64,000 nucleotides of DNA from positions 1-64,000 of the forward strand of contig NZ_AQHN01000083.1 of assembly GCF_000359745.1 (NCBI RefSeq). The letters run 5' to 3'. A model generated the notes under the pieces. It ran no database searches. It was not told the DNA's origin and saw only the letters and a list, made by a program, of their open reading frames with translations. The stretch comes from Rhizobium freirei PRF 81. Its GTDB lineage: Bacteria > Pseudomonadota > Alphaproteobacteria > Rhizobiales > Rhizobiaceae. Position 1 is the first letter of the stretch, and each line of letters starts with the position of its first letter. Shown here piece by piece: positions 1 to 8,629 of the stretch. A program made the translations under genes and the position numbers.

Positions 1-102
1 AAGAAAATGCCCTCCGAGTGATGACAAAAAACCATTCGGATCGGCTTGCCAAGGCATGAAAGACGACTATAGTCAGGAAATAAATATTCCATAGAAGAAA
101 AT

Positions 103-108
103 GAGGGA
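103..108 (+). promoter_or_regulatory. Ribosome binding site of dmmD
   Basis: GAGGGA lies 5 nt before the ATG at 114 and decides this start over the out-of-frame ATG at 101. The upstream 100 bases are AT-rich; no regulator gene or clear promoter was recognised in them. Confidence 0.6.
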
Positions 109-113
109 ACGAA

Positions 114-1247
114 ATGGCATTATCATGGCGTTTCTCCGCCTTGGCGGACCGGCACCGTGCTCTCGGATCGAAACTCGAAGACTGGAGCGGTATGGGAACC
201 GCCTGGACCTACGAGAAGGACATGTCGCAAGAGCATGTCGCGATCCGTACCAAGGCCGGGCTAATGGACGTTTCCGGCCTCAAGAAGGTGCATCTGGTCG
301 GCCCGCACGCCATTGCCGTGCTCGACTATATCACCACCCGCGACATGTCGAAGATCTATCCCGGCCGCTCGGTTTATGCCGCGATGCTCAACGACCGCGG
401 CTACTTCACCGATGACTGCATCGTCTATCGCACCGGCCCGAATTCCTGGATGCTGGTGCATGGTTCGGGCTCCGGCCATGAAGAACTCGTCAAGCAGGCA
501 GCGGGGCGCAACTGCGCTGTCCTCTTCGACGACGATCTGCACGACCTCTCACTGCAGGGTCCCGTAGCCGTCGACTATCTCGCCAAATATGTGCCCGGTA
601 TCCGCGACCTCAAATATTTCCACCACATGCAGACGACGCTGTTCGGCGTTCCTGTGATGATTTCGCGCACCGGCTATACCGGCGAGCGCGGCTATGAAAT
701 CTTCGTGCGCGGCCAGGATGCCCCGATGGTCTGGGACCGCATCGTCGCTGAGGGCAAGGAGATGGGGATCATTCCCTGCTGCTTCAGCGTTCTCGATATG
801 CTGCGCGTCGAAAGCTATCTGCTCTTCTATCCCTATGATAACTCGCAGATGTATCCCTTCGCCGATCAGCCGCCCGGCGACAGTCTCTGGGAGCTCGGCC
901 TCGACTTCACCGTCAGCCCCGGCAAGACCGGCTTCAGGGGGGCAGAGGAACATGCGCGCCTCAAGGGCAAGGAACGCTTCAAGATCTTCGGCATGCTGAT
1001 CGATGCTGATGGCCCGGCCGATCTCGGCGACGAGGTCTTTGTCGAGGGCAAAAAGGTCGGTGTCATTACCTGCCCCTGCTATTCGACGCTCACCGGGAAA
1101 TCGATGGCGATCGCCCGTCTCGATGTCGACAAGGCAGTCCAGGGCGCGAAGCTCGAAGTACGCGGCAAGAGCCTGAATGCGAGCGCGATTGCCCATACCC
1201 TGCCGTTCGACGATCCGGAAAAGAAGAAGAGGACGGCCATCGGCTAA
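114..1247 (+). CDS. dmmD: GcvT-like folate-dependent aminomethyltransferase of the dimethylamine monooxygenase operon (DmmD-like)
   Basis: A 377-residue protein of the GcvT/DmdA fold. Family hallmarks visible are the 'RTGYTGERGYE' loop near residue 185 and the 'FSVLDMLRVE' helix near residue 225, both part of the tetrahydrofolate pocket of aminomethyltransferases. No gcvH or gcvP is nearby. The gene heads a tight run with the zinc-ribbon DmmA-like protein, a ferredoxin reductase and a DUF3445 haem protein, the order reported as dmmDABC. The inferred role is capture of formaldehyde released by demethylation as methylene-THF. The reaction is inferred from context; DMSP demethylase-like activity is the alternative but less likely. 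Confidence 0.82.
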   Translation: MALSWRFSALADRHRALGSKLEDWSGMGTAWTYEKDMSQEHVAIRTKAGLMDVSGLKKVHLVGPHAIAVLDYITTRDMSKIYPGRSVYAAMLNDRGYFTDDCIVYRTGPNSWMLVHGSGSGHEELVKQAAGRNCAVLFDDDLHDLSLQGPVAVDYLAKYVPGIRDLKYFHHMQTTLFGVPVMISRTGYTGERGYEIFVRGQDAPMVWDRIVAEGKEMGIIPCCFSVLDMLRVESYLLFYPYDNSQMYPFADQPPGDSLWELGLDFTVSPGKTGFRGAEEHARLKGKERFKIFGMLIDADGPADLGDEVFVEGKKVGVITCPCYSTLTGKSMAIARLDVDKAVQGAKLEVRGKSLNASAIAHTLPFDDPEKKKRTAIG

Positions 1248-1257
1248 GGAGGCGCTC

Positions 1258-1863
1258 ATGCTTGTCGAAGGCATCAAGAGCCGGCCGGTCTACCATGGTC
1301 TTGCAATCCAGCCGCATGCTCGTCGGCACCTCTTCGTTCTCGAAGGGGAGGGCGCCCATGCTCTTCTCGATCACAGGCCCGCGCTCGACGACACGATCCT
1401 GTCGCGCAGCGAGATCCTCTATGTCGCACGTGGCTCGCAGGGCAAGGGCCATGACGAAACCCTGCGTAGCCTCGGCGCCGACATGTTCTTCACGGCGCCG
1501 ACCATCGCGACGCTGCTCTTTCGCCTGAAAGGGTCGCTTGCGACGGCTCATATGGGGACGCGACTATACATCGCCGGCACCGAAGGTTTCATCGGCCAAG
1601 CGATGATGGTGGCACTCGATCATGGTATGGACCACGCCTCGATCATCTCGGAGCATCGCGGCTCGCTGGCGCGCCGCGTGCAATGCGTCCACTGCAAGGG
1701 CATCACCGAGGATGTCACCCACAGTCCGTTCGCCTGCAGCCATTGCGGGCTTCCGCTTCTGGTACGCGATCACTATTCGCGTCGCCTCGGCGCCTTCCAG
1801 GGCGTCAATATCGATGCGGAAGAGCCCGGCAGCGCGCCCGATCCCGAGGAGTTGTTCCTATGA
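1258..1863 (+). CDS. dmmA: Dimethylamine monooxygenase subunit, DmmA-like, with zinc ribbon
   Basis: A 201-residue protein; the ATG at 1258 is preceded by AGGAGG. The N-terminal half has no motif I can name. The C-terminal third contains two CxxC pairs ('CVHCKG' and 'CSHCG', about residues 142 and 160), a treble-clef or zinc-ribbon arrangement, followed by an acidic tail. It matches the small subunit of haem-dependent oxidative N-demethylases, which works with a ferredoxin-type reductase and a DUF3445 catalytic subunit. Its stop overlaps the next ATG (ATGA at 1860), so translation is coupled. Family assignment rests on the motif and on position in the operon. Confidence 0.78.
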   Translation: MLVEGIKSRPVYHGLAIQPHARRHLFVLEGEGAHALLDHRPALDDTILSRSEILYVARGSQGKGHDETLRSLGADMFFTAPTIATLLFRLKGSLATAHMGTRLYIAGTEGFIGQAMMVALDHGMDHASIISEHRGSLARRVQCVHCKGITEDVTHSPFACSHCGLPLLVRDHYSRRLGAFQGVNIDAEEPGSAPDPEELFL

Positions 1864-2825
1864 GCGGTGGTACGGAAATCCCAGTCCGCGTTGCGAAGGT
1901 CACTCCCATTGCCGAACGCATCAAGCGCTTTCGCTTCGAGCGCCTCGACGGCAAGCCGATGCCTTATTTCTCCGGCGGCGCCCATGTGATCGTCTCGATG
2001 AACGACGAAGGGCATATGCGGCGCAATGCCTATTCGCTGATGTCGCCGCCGCATGATTGCTCGGCCTATGAGATCAGCGTGCTGCGCGTCGAGGATTCGC
2101 GCGGCGGTTCCGCCTTCATGCACGAGAAGGTGCGGGAAGGCGACGAGCTCAAGGTCAGCTATCCCGTCAACCTGTTCCAGCCGGATTGGCGCGGCCGCAA
2201 GCATCTCCTCATCGCCGGCGGCATCGGCATCACGCCCTTCATCGCGATGATGCAGCAGTTTTCCCGTGAGGGAGCCAATTTCGAGCTGCATTATGCCGTG
2301 CGTTCCCTGGATCGCGGCGCTTATTGTCGCGAGCTCGTCGAGCAATATGGCTCGCAGCGAGTGAAGATCTATTGCGATGCCGACCGTAATTTCATCCCGG
2401 TCGCCCGTCTGCTCGAAAGCCAGCCGCTCGGTACGCATCTCTATGTCTGCGGCCCAGCAGGCATGATCGATGGCGTGCTGAGAACAGGCATCGAAGCCGG
2501 ATGGCCGGAACAGAACCTGCACTCTGAGCGCTTCTTGTCCCCGCAGCCCGGCAAGCCTTTCTCGATCGAGCTGACGCGCTCCGGCAAGACGGTTCATGTC
2601 GGCCATCACGAGAGCATGCTGGAGGCTATCGAAGCGGCAGGCGTCGACGCGCCATTCCTCTGTCGCGGTGGCGCGTGCGGACAATGCGAGACCGGCGTTG
2701 CCGCCTGTAACGGCAAGCTTCTGCACAATGACGTCTATCTGACCGACGAAGAAAAGGCTTCCGGCCGAAAGGTGATGATCTGCGTTTCCCGTTTCGAAGG
2801 AAGCGCATTGCATCTCGACCTATAG
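1860..2825 (+). CDS. dmmB: Dimethylamine monooxygenase reductase subunit (FMN and [2Fe-2S] oxidoreductase)
   Basis: A 321-residue phthalate-dioxygenase-reductase-type protein. The flavin-binding 'RNAYSLMS' lies near residue 54, the NAD-binding 'GGIGITPF' near residue 119 and 'YVCGPAGM' near residue 196. A C-terminal plant-type ferredoxin domain has the CX4CX2C cluster 'CRGGACGQC' near residue 266 and a last Cys near residue 308. It should pass electrons from NAD(P)H to the haem subunit of the demethylase. The start at 1860 gives a 4-nt overlap with dmmA; a longer in-frame reading from 1683 would run through dmmA and is rejected. Confidence 0.85.
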   Translation: MSGGTEIPVRVAKVTPIAERIKRFRFERLDGKPMPYFSGGAHVIVSMNDEGHMRRNAYSLMSPPHDCSAYEISVLRVEDSRGGSAFMHEKVREGDELKVSYPVNLFQPDWRGRKHLLIAGGIGITPFIAMMQQFSREGANFELHYAVRSLDRGAYCRELVEQYGSQRVKIYCDADRNFIPVARLLESQPLGTHLYVCGPAGMIDGVLRTGIEAGWPEQNLHSERFLSPQPGKPFSIELTRSGKTVHVGHHESMLEAIEAAGVDAPFLCRGGACGQCETGVAACNGKLLHNDVYLTDEEKASGRKVMICVSRFEGSALHLDL

Positions 2826-2854
2826 GCTTCAGGCCGATACCCAGGAGAACGGAC

Positions 2855-3895
2855 ATGGCAATCGCCTTCAAGCACGAAACATTCCGGGATGATTTCAGCT
2901 ATCGCAACAGTCCGGAGAACATCCGGCGCTTTCCGTTCCCCTTCGATCGCGACGAGTACATGTATTCCGTCAACATGGAACCACATGTGAAAGGCCAGAA
3001 GAATACGGTCTACGAAAGCCTGATTGACGTCGACGAGCACTATGTTGCCGAAATGCACGACCGGGCGCTGGTGCTGAAGGAAGATCCGCTGCGTTATCAG
3101 GCGTTGCCGCACATGATGTCGGCGCAGTGGGACACGCTGGAACTGCTGATGGAGGAGCAGGCCGCCGGCTATCCCGAGCACTTCACGCTCACCAGGAACG
3201 GCGATCAATGGCGCTGGATCAACCGGCCGCTCGGCATAGACGACACCTTCACCTTCGGCGATGCGTCGACGCTGCCCTATGAGCCTTTCGAGTACATTAC
3301 CCGCCAGGCCCAGGGCGATTTCTGCATCGTCGACCAGCGGGACGGCAATCTCTGGATGGATGCCGGCATGGTGACGACCCAGGCCGACTGGTCGCTCGAT
3401 TTCGATATCGGCATGAACTTCATGGAATGGCACGGGCCTGTGCCGCTCGCCCACCAGATCGGCGTCTTCGACCGCGCACTAAAATTCCTGCTCAATCTGC
3501 AGCAGGGCAAGCCGACACGCCGGTTCAACTGGACGATGACGATCAATCCTCGCCTCGACACCAGCCCTGAGAACTATCCGAAATGGGGGCCGGACCGCAC
3601 TACGGTGACGCCGGACAATGTCGGCGAGAAAGTGCATCTGCGCGTGGAATTGCAGAGCCTGTGGCGCCTGCCGCGCTCCAACGCCATTCTCTTCGTCATC
3701 CGCTGTTATCTGATGAACATGGACGAGCTCGTGACCGTGCCGAAATGGGCGCGCCGTTTCCCGCGCGTGCTGCGCACCCTGCCGCCGGAGCTCATCGACT
3801 ACAAGGGCCTGACACGCTTTCGCCAGACGACCATCGATTGGCTATCGGCCTATGACGACGGCGCGCCGACCAGCGCCGGCACCTTCCCGGATTGA
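2855..3895 (+). CDS. dmmC: Haem-dependent oxidative N-demethylase subunit (DUF3445), dimethylamine monooxygenase
   Basis: A 346-residue cytoplasmic protein of the DUF3445/HODM family. Recognisable signatures are 'FPFPFDRDEYMY' near residue 25, 'EDPLRYQALPHM' near residue 75, and the region 'HLRVELQSLWRLPRS' near residue 258, typical of the haem subunit. It should oxidise dimethylamine to methylamine plus formaldehyde using electrons from the reductase encoded just before it. A strong AGGAGAA site lies 6 nt before the ATG. The gap of 68 bases to tmm suggests tmm is in the same operon. Confidence 0.83.
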   Translation: MAIAFKHETFRDDFSYRNSPENIRRFPFPFDRDEYMYSVNMEPHVKGQKNTVYESLIDVDEHYVAEMHDRALVLKEDPLRYQALPHMMSAQWDTLELLMEEQAAGYPEHFTLTRNGDQWRWINRPLGIDDTFTFGDASTLPYEPFEYITRQAQGDFCIVDQRDGNLWMDAGMVTTQADWSLDFDIGMNFMEWHGPVPLAHQIGVFDRALKFLLNLQQGKPTRRFNWTMTINPRLDTSPENYPKWGPDRTTVTPDNVGEKVHLRVELQSLWRLPRSNAILFVIRCYLMNMDELVTVPKWARRFPRVLRTLPPELIDYKGLTRFRQTTIDWLSAYDDGAPTSAGTFPD

Positions 3896-3963
3896 CGCAA
3901 ACGACGCGCCACGACGACTGCATGCAATAAAAACTTCGATACAATCGAGAAGGGGAATGCTTC

Positions 3964-5301
3964 ATGACAAGAGTTGCCGTTATCGGTGCCGGCCCTTCGG
4001 GCCTTGCCCAGTTGAGGGCCTTTCAATCGGCTGCAAAGAAGGGCGCTGATATCCCTGAAGTCGTCTGCTTTGAAAAGCAGGCGGATTGGGGCGGCCTTTG
4101 GAACTATACCTGGCGCACGGGTCTCGATGAATATGGTGAACCGGTCCATGGCAGCATGTATCGATACCTTTGGTCGAACGGCCCGAAGGAATGCCTGGAA
4201 TTTGCCGACTATTCCTTTGAAGAGCATTTCGGCAAGCCGATTGCTTCCTATCCGCCGCGCGCCGTGCTTTGGGACTATATCAAGGGCCGCGTCGAGAAGG
4301 CCGACGTGCGTAAATGGGTGCGCTTCAGCACGCCCGTGCGCATGGTGCGCTTCGATGATGCCACAAAGAAATTCACGGTGACCGCGCATGAACGCACCCA
4401 GGACTGCATGTATGATGAGGAGTTCGACTATGTGGTCGTCGCGTCAGGCCACTTCTCGACACCGAACGTACCCTATTTCGAAGGCGTGAAGACCTTCAAC
4501 GGACGCGTCCTGCATGCCCATGACTTCCGCGATGCGCTGGAATTCAAGGGCAAGGACGTACTGCTGGTCGGCCGAAGCTATTCGGCTGAGGATATCGGCT
4601 CGCAATGCTGGAAGTACGGCGCGAAATCGGTGACGACGAGCTATCGCTCCAAGCCGATGGGCTTCAAATGGCCCGCCAATTTCGAGGAGCGGCCGCTTTT
4701 GACGCGGCTGGAGAACAAGACTGCCTATTTTGCCGATGGCTCATCGAAGGATGTCGACGCGCTGATCCTGTGCACCGGCTATCAGCATCACTTTCCGTTC
4801 CTGCCAGATGATCTGCGCTTGAAGACGGCCAATCGCCTCTGGGCCGACCACCTCTACAAGGGCGTGATTTTCGACGGGAACCCGCAGCTCTTTTATATCG
4901 GCATGCAGGACCAGTTCTACACCTTCAACATGTTCGACGTGCAGGCCTGGTGGGCGCGCGATGTCATCATGGGCCGCATCAAACGGCCGCCCGAGAGCGA
5001 GCTGCAGGCGAATTTCGACAAGTGGCGCGCCCGCGAGGAGACGCTCGAGGATGCGGAGCAGATGATCTGGTATCAGGGCGATTATGTGAAGGAGCTGCTC
5101 GCCGAGACGGATTATCCGAGTTTCGATATCGAAGGTACGAACAAGACCTTCATGGAATGGGAGCACCACAAGGCGGAGAATATCATGGGCTTCCGCGATC
5201 ACGCCTATCGCTCGCTGATGACCGGCAACATGTCGCCGAAACATCATACGCCTTGGGTCGATGCGCTTGATGACTCGATGGAGGAATATCTGCGCAACTG
5301 A
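3964..5301 (+). CDS. tmm: Trimethylamine monooxygenase (flavin-containing monooxygenase, Tmm)
   Basis: A 445-residue class B flavin monooxygenase, the usual length of bacterial Tmm. The FAD-binding GAGPSG is at residues 8-13. The FMO signature is seen as 'FNGRVLHAHDF' near residue 178, the NADPH-binding GRSYSAED near residue 203, and 'LCTGYQHHFPF' near residue 270. It oxidises trimethylamine to trimethylamine N-oxide with NADPH and O2 in the cytoplasm. TMAO is then the substrate of Tdm, encoded convergently 0.7 kb downstream. Placement with dmmDABC and tdm makes trimethylamine the likely physiological substrate. Confidence 0.93.
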   Translation: MTRVAVIGAGPSGLAQLRAFQSAAKKGADIPEVVCFEKQADWGGLWNYTWRTGLDEYGEPVHGSMYRYLWSNGPKECLEFADYSFEEHFGKPIASYPPRAVLWDYIKGRVEKADVRKWVRFSTPVRMVRFDDATKKFTVTAHERTQDCMYDEEFDYVVVASGHFSTPNVPYFEGVKTFNGRVLHAHDFRDALEFKGKDVLLVGRSYSAEDIGSQCWKYGAKSVTTSYRSKPMGFKWPANFEERPLLTRLENKTAYFADGSSKDVDALILCTGYQHHFPFLPDDLRLKTANRLWADHLYKGVIFDGNPQLFYIGMQDQFYTFNMFDVQAWWARDVIMGRIKRPPESELQANFDKWRAREETLEDAEQMIWYQGDYVKELLAETDYPSFDIEGTNKTFMEWEHHKAENIMGFRDHAYRSLMTGNMSPKHHTPWVDALDDSMEEYLRN

Positions 5302-5325
5302 AGCGGCAGCCCCTTATTGCGTAAA

Positions 5326-5358
5326 CCGGCAGGGGAGGCTGACGCCTATCCCTGCCGG
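5326..5358 (+). terminator. Stem-loop after tmm
   Basis: CCGGCAGGG at 5326-5334 pairs with CCCTGCCGG at 5350-5358 (9 bp, 15-nt loop), followed by a short pyrimidine stretch (CCCTGTTT). It lies 25 bases after the tmm stop and probably ends the dmm-tmm transcript before the PAS receptor gene. Confidence 0.6.
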
Positions 5359-5418
5359 CCCTGTTTGAGTTGAGATGAGGCAATTTGATCAGCAACTTTT
5401 TCTTCGGGTACAGCCTTC

Positions 5419-6018
5419 ATGGATTTTCAAACCAGTGTTCTCGGCCGTATGAGCGGCTTTCTCTATCGCTGCCGCGCCGACGAGAATTATACGATGCTTG
5501 ACATGACCGACGGCATCGAACGCATCTTCGGCTATCCCGTCGACGAGATCGTCGGCAACCGCGCGCGGACCTTCACCTCCATCATGTTCGAGGAGGATGT
5601 TCCACTCATGGATGAGGTCGTCGGCAGGGCTTTGGAGAGCCGAACGGACTGGACGATGGAATATCGGATCCGTCACCGCGACGGCCATCTCGTCTGGGTG
5701 ACGGAGACAGGCGGCGGCGTCTGGGACGAGGCTGGGGAGTTGCTCTATCTCGAGGGCAGCATCATCAACATCGAGTCGCTCTATCAGCGTATCGACGAGC
5801 AAACCTCGGGCATGCGGGTAACGGCTTCGAAAACCAATGAGATCCTGCAGTCGCTCCGCTATCTGAAGCTGCTTGCCGTCAATGCGGGCATCGAGGCTGC
5901 CAGGGCGGGAACGGCAGGATCCGGCTTCGCGGTACTGGCAGCCGAAATGCGCTCGCTTGCAAATTCGTCGGAAGAAGCTGCGCGCGCGATCTCGCACGCG
6001 CAGCGGAAGGCAGACTAA
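5419..6018 (+). CDS. Short soluble PAS-domain chemoreceptor-like protein
   Basis: A 199-residue protein with no membrane segment. Residues about 5-120 form a PAS domain ('TDGIERIFGYPVDEIVG', 'YRIRHRDGHLVWV'). Residues about 135-195 hold the methyl-accepting hairpin tip, with 'LAVNAGIEAARAG' and 'FAVLAAEMRSLA' on either side. Normal MCPs have far longer methylation helices on both sides; here the descending arm stops about 25 residues after the tip. It may still bind CheW/CheA but cannot be adapted in the usual way. It lies between tmm and tdm and overlaps the tdm stop tail-to-tail by 4 nt, so a role in sensing methylated amines is plausible but unproven. Confidence 0.7.
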   Translation: MDFQTSVLGRMSGFLYRCRADENYTMLDMTDGIERIFGYPVDEIVGNRARTFTSIMFEEDVPLMDEVVGRALESRTDWTMEYRIRHRDGHLVWVTETGGGVWDEAGELLYLEGSIINIESLYQRIDEQTSGMRVTASKTNEILQSLRYLKLLAVNAGIEAARAGTAGSGFAVLAAEMRSLANSSEEAARAISHAQRKAD

Positions 6019-8384
6019 GAGCGCGGACGCGTCTTCTGCGGGTCGTAGTGGGATAGCGGCACGATGACAGCCGGAAGCCGCTTCTGATGGCCATCGAGCT
6101 TGCCGATCTCGACCTTGGTGCCGACGGCCGCATGCGTGACGTCGACACGGGCAAGCGCAATCGTCTTGCCAAGGATCGGCGAGCGGGTTGCGCTGGTGAT
6201 TACCCCGATCTGCGCGCGGCCGATATGGATGCAATCGCCATGTCCCACGGCTTCGTTGGCCTCGATATCGAGCCCGACCATCAGGTGACGTGGGTGCTCT
6301 TTGCGCCTGATCAGTGCCTCGCGCCCAATGAAATCATCCTGCTTGGATTTCAACGGTACGCTGAAGCCAATGCCCGCTTCGAAAGGATCCGTCTGATCGT
6401 CGAATTCGTGATGGGCGAAGATCAGGCCGGCCTCGATGCGCACCATGTCGAGTGCCTCCAAGCCCATCGGCTTCAGACCATAGGGTTCGCCAGCCTTCCA
6501 TACGGCGTCGAAGACGGTTCCCGCATCCTTCGGGTGGCAAAAGATCTCGAAGCCGAGCTCGCCGGTATAGCCGGTGCGGGAGACGACGACCGGCACGCCC
6601 TCGAAGGTGCCGATGCGGCCAACGGTGAAACGGAACCATTCCAGTTCGCCGATCGTCGGCTGGCGCGGTGCCGTCCAGATAATCTCCTTCAGAATATCTC
6701 TGCTCTTCGGACCCTGCAGCGCGATATTGTGCATCTGATCTGTTGACGAGCGGACCCAGGCCTTGAAGCCCTTCTTCTCCGCCTGCTCGCGCAGCCAGAT
6801 GCCGCTATAGTCATCGCCGCCGATCCAGCGGAAATTCTTGTCGCCGAGGCGAAACAGCGTGCCGTCGTCGATCATGCCACCATGTTCGTAGCACATGGCG
6901 GAATAGACGACCTGGCCGGTCGACAGTTTGCGGACGTCGCGGGTCAGGCAATATTGCAGGAGTTCTTCCGCATCCGGCCCAGTCACCTCGAACTTGCGCA
7001 GCGGCGAAAGGTCGATGATGACAGCCCGTTCGCGGCATGCCCAATATTCCTCGACCGGTCCTTCGGACGAGAACCGGTTCGGCAGCCAGAAGCCGCGATA
7101 TTCGGTGTAATCCCGTGTCATCGCCGAAAGGCGAGGATGAAAAGCGGTCTCCCGCGTCAGTTCAGGGGCAGCGTCAGGGGTCATGCGATAGGCCACCGCT
7201 CGTGTGAATGTCTCTTTGCCGGAAAAGGTGCGGACGTGAATGTCTGTCGGATCCCAGCCGTTGGCCGCGTCGATATCGTCAGGGCAGGAGGAGGAGACGC
7301 AGACGAGATCGGTCAGCGCGCGCATCAGCACATAGTCTCCCGGCCGCGACCAGGGCTCGTCGAGATAGAGCTGATTATTGTGGTCGATGTTGGTGTTGTA
7401 GAAGTAGTTGAGCGCCTCCCAGCCTTTGCGACCGGCGATGCCATAAGGAGCAAGTGCCGCATTGAAATTGTCGGTGCAGTTCACATGGCCGGGATAGCCC
7501 ATGTCGTCGTAATAGCGGGAGTTGCAGGCCGTTGCGAAGGCATCGTGCCGGCCCACCGTATCCTGGACAATTTCCACCAGCGGCTCGAAATCGCGGTCGA
7601 AGGCTTTGGAAGGCAGCCCTGGGGTTGGATAGCTGCGGCCGAGCAAGGTGCGCGTGACGGTGGAGTCGAGCGCGAGGTCGAGCCCCTTGTCCACCTTGCG
7701 GGCAGAAAACGCCTGGAAGTCCGTACATTGCCGCCCATAGACGTCTATGATCTGGATGAATTCGCCGGCGCGAACGAAATAGGCCGATGCGGTTGCCGCT
7801 CTGATGCGGATATCCTCTATAGGATCCGCCAGGGGTTCTGGCAGGGCGGCGGCGTAGTCCCGCAGGATCCTGGTGCGCCGAACCCTCATTTCCAGCGGCG
7901 TTACCGTGTCTTGCGCTTCGGGCGACATGGATGCGCCCGGAGCGCAGACGATCAGCAAGCCTTTGAGAGCAATGGTGAACTCGGCGGTGCTGCCTTGTGG
8001 CGAAGCCTCGCCGAAGATGTGTAATGCGCCCGCGGAGGCAAGATCGGCGCCTCGCCGCTGCAGCGCCGCACGGACGCGCGCCGCACTTTCCTCCCCGGTG
8101 GAGAGGATGGCTTTCAATCCTTCGGCGGCGCAGGTGAAAGCTGTACCCAGCCCGGCGGACTGAAACTGCCCTTTCTCATCGATGAATGAGAGCTCGCATG
8201 CCTGGCCGCCCTCGCAGTCGATCAATGTGGCGCGGTCACCCGCCTCCACTCGCACGACCAGTGTTCCGCCACCCTTGCAACGATAGCGTTCCGTATCGTG
8301 TGGCAGCGCCGGGATACCCGGATAACGGACGGTACTCGCCGAAATGGGCCGTGCTCCGGCGATCGGCGGATGGAGATCTCGCAT
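6015..8384 (-). CDS. tdm: Trimethylamine N-oxide demethylase (Tdm): DUF1989 domain fused to GcvT domain
   Basis: A 789-residue fusion. The N-terminal half, to about residue 390, contains the DUF1989 catalytic domain, including 'GRQCTDFQAF', 'CNSRYYDDMGYPGHVNC' and 'SSSCPDD', whose Cys residues fit a metal site. From about residue 420 to the end is a GcvT-like tetrahydrofolate domain with 'SRTGYTGELGFE' and 'LEALDMVRIEAG'. This architecture is that of Tdm, which converts TMAO to dimethylamine and formaldehyde; the folate domain is thought to trap the formaldehyde. The start has an AGAGGG site 4 nt upstream. The gene is divergent from the permease gene and converges on the PAS receptor. Confidence 0.9.
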   Translation of the reverse strand: MRDLHPPIAGARPISASTVRYPGIPALPHDTERYRCKGGGTLVVRVEAGDRATLIDCEGGQACELSFIDEKGQFQSAGLGTAFTCAAEGLKAILSTGEESAARVRAALQRRGADLASAGALHIFGEASPQGSTAEFTIALKGLLIVCAPGASMSPEAQDTVTPLEMRVRRTRILRDYAAALPEPLADPIEDIRIRAATASAYFVRAGEFIQIIDVYGRQCTDFQAFSARKVDKGLDLALDSTVTRTLLGRSYPTPGLPSKAFDRDFEPLVEIVQDTVGRHDAFATACNSRYYDDMGYPGHVNCTDNFNAALAPYGIAGRKGWEALNYFYNTNIDHNNQLYLDEPWSRPGDYVLMRALTDLVCVSSSCPDDIDAANGWDPTDIHVRTFSGKETFTRAVAYRMTPDAAPELTRETAFHPRLSAMTRDYTEYRGFWLPNRFSSEGPVEEYWACRERAVIIDLSPLRKFEVTGPDAEELLQYCLTRDVRKLSTGQVVYSAMCYEHGGMIDDGTLFRLGDKNFRWIGGDDYSGIWLREQAEKKGFKAWVRSSTDQMHNIALQGPKSRDILKEIIWTAPRQPTIGELEWFRFTVGRIGTFEGVPVVVSRTGYTGELGFEIFCHPKDAGTVFDAVWKAGEPYGLKPMGLEALDMVRIEAGLIFAHHEFDDQTDPFEAGIGFSVPLKSKQDDFIGREALIRRKEHPRHLMVGLDIEANEAVGHGDCIHIGRAQIGVITSATRSPILGKTIALARVDVTHAAVGTKVEIGKLDGHQKRLPAVIVPLSHYDPQKTRPRS

Positions 8385-8629
8385 GTAGCCCTCTCGGGAA
8401 AATGATGTGCCTCACCACACCGGAATCATGCTGACAAAATGCCGTGGGAAAGTAAAGTGATATTGACTAAAAAGAAAATATCTTCACTATGCATAAAGGT
8501 CTTGCCTCTGGAAATCCGCGCACAGACGCGGCTCTCGAAAACCTCCAGCAAGCCCGCAAATGCCATGGGAGGCACGTTCAGGGAGACGTACGAGAGATAC
8601 GTCCGGAACAACGATGGGGAATATCACCG
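8385..8629. promoter_or_regulatory. Divergent control region tdm / permease
   Basis: About 245 bases between two divergent genes of the same pathway. It must hold both promoters. I could not pick a convincing operator or sigma-54 site by eye. Confidence 0.45.

Noticed and set aside
114..1247. Glycine cleavage T protein
   Set aside because: No gcvH, gcvP or glycine riboswitch is near; the neighbours are demethylase genes.
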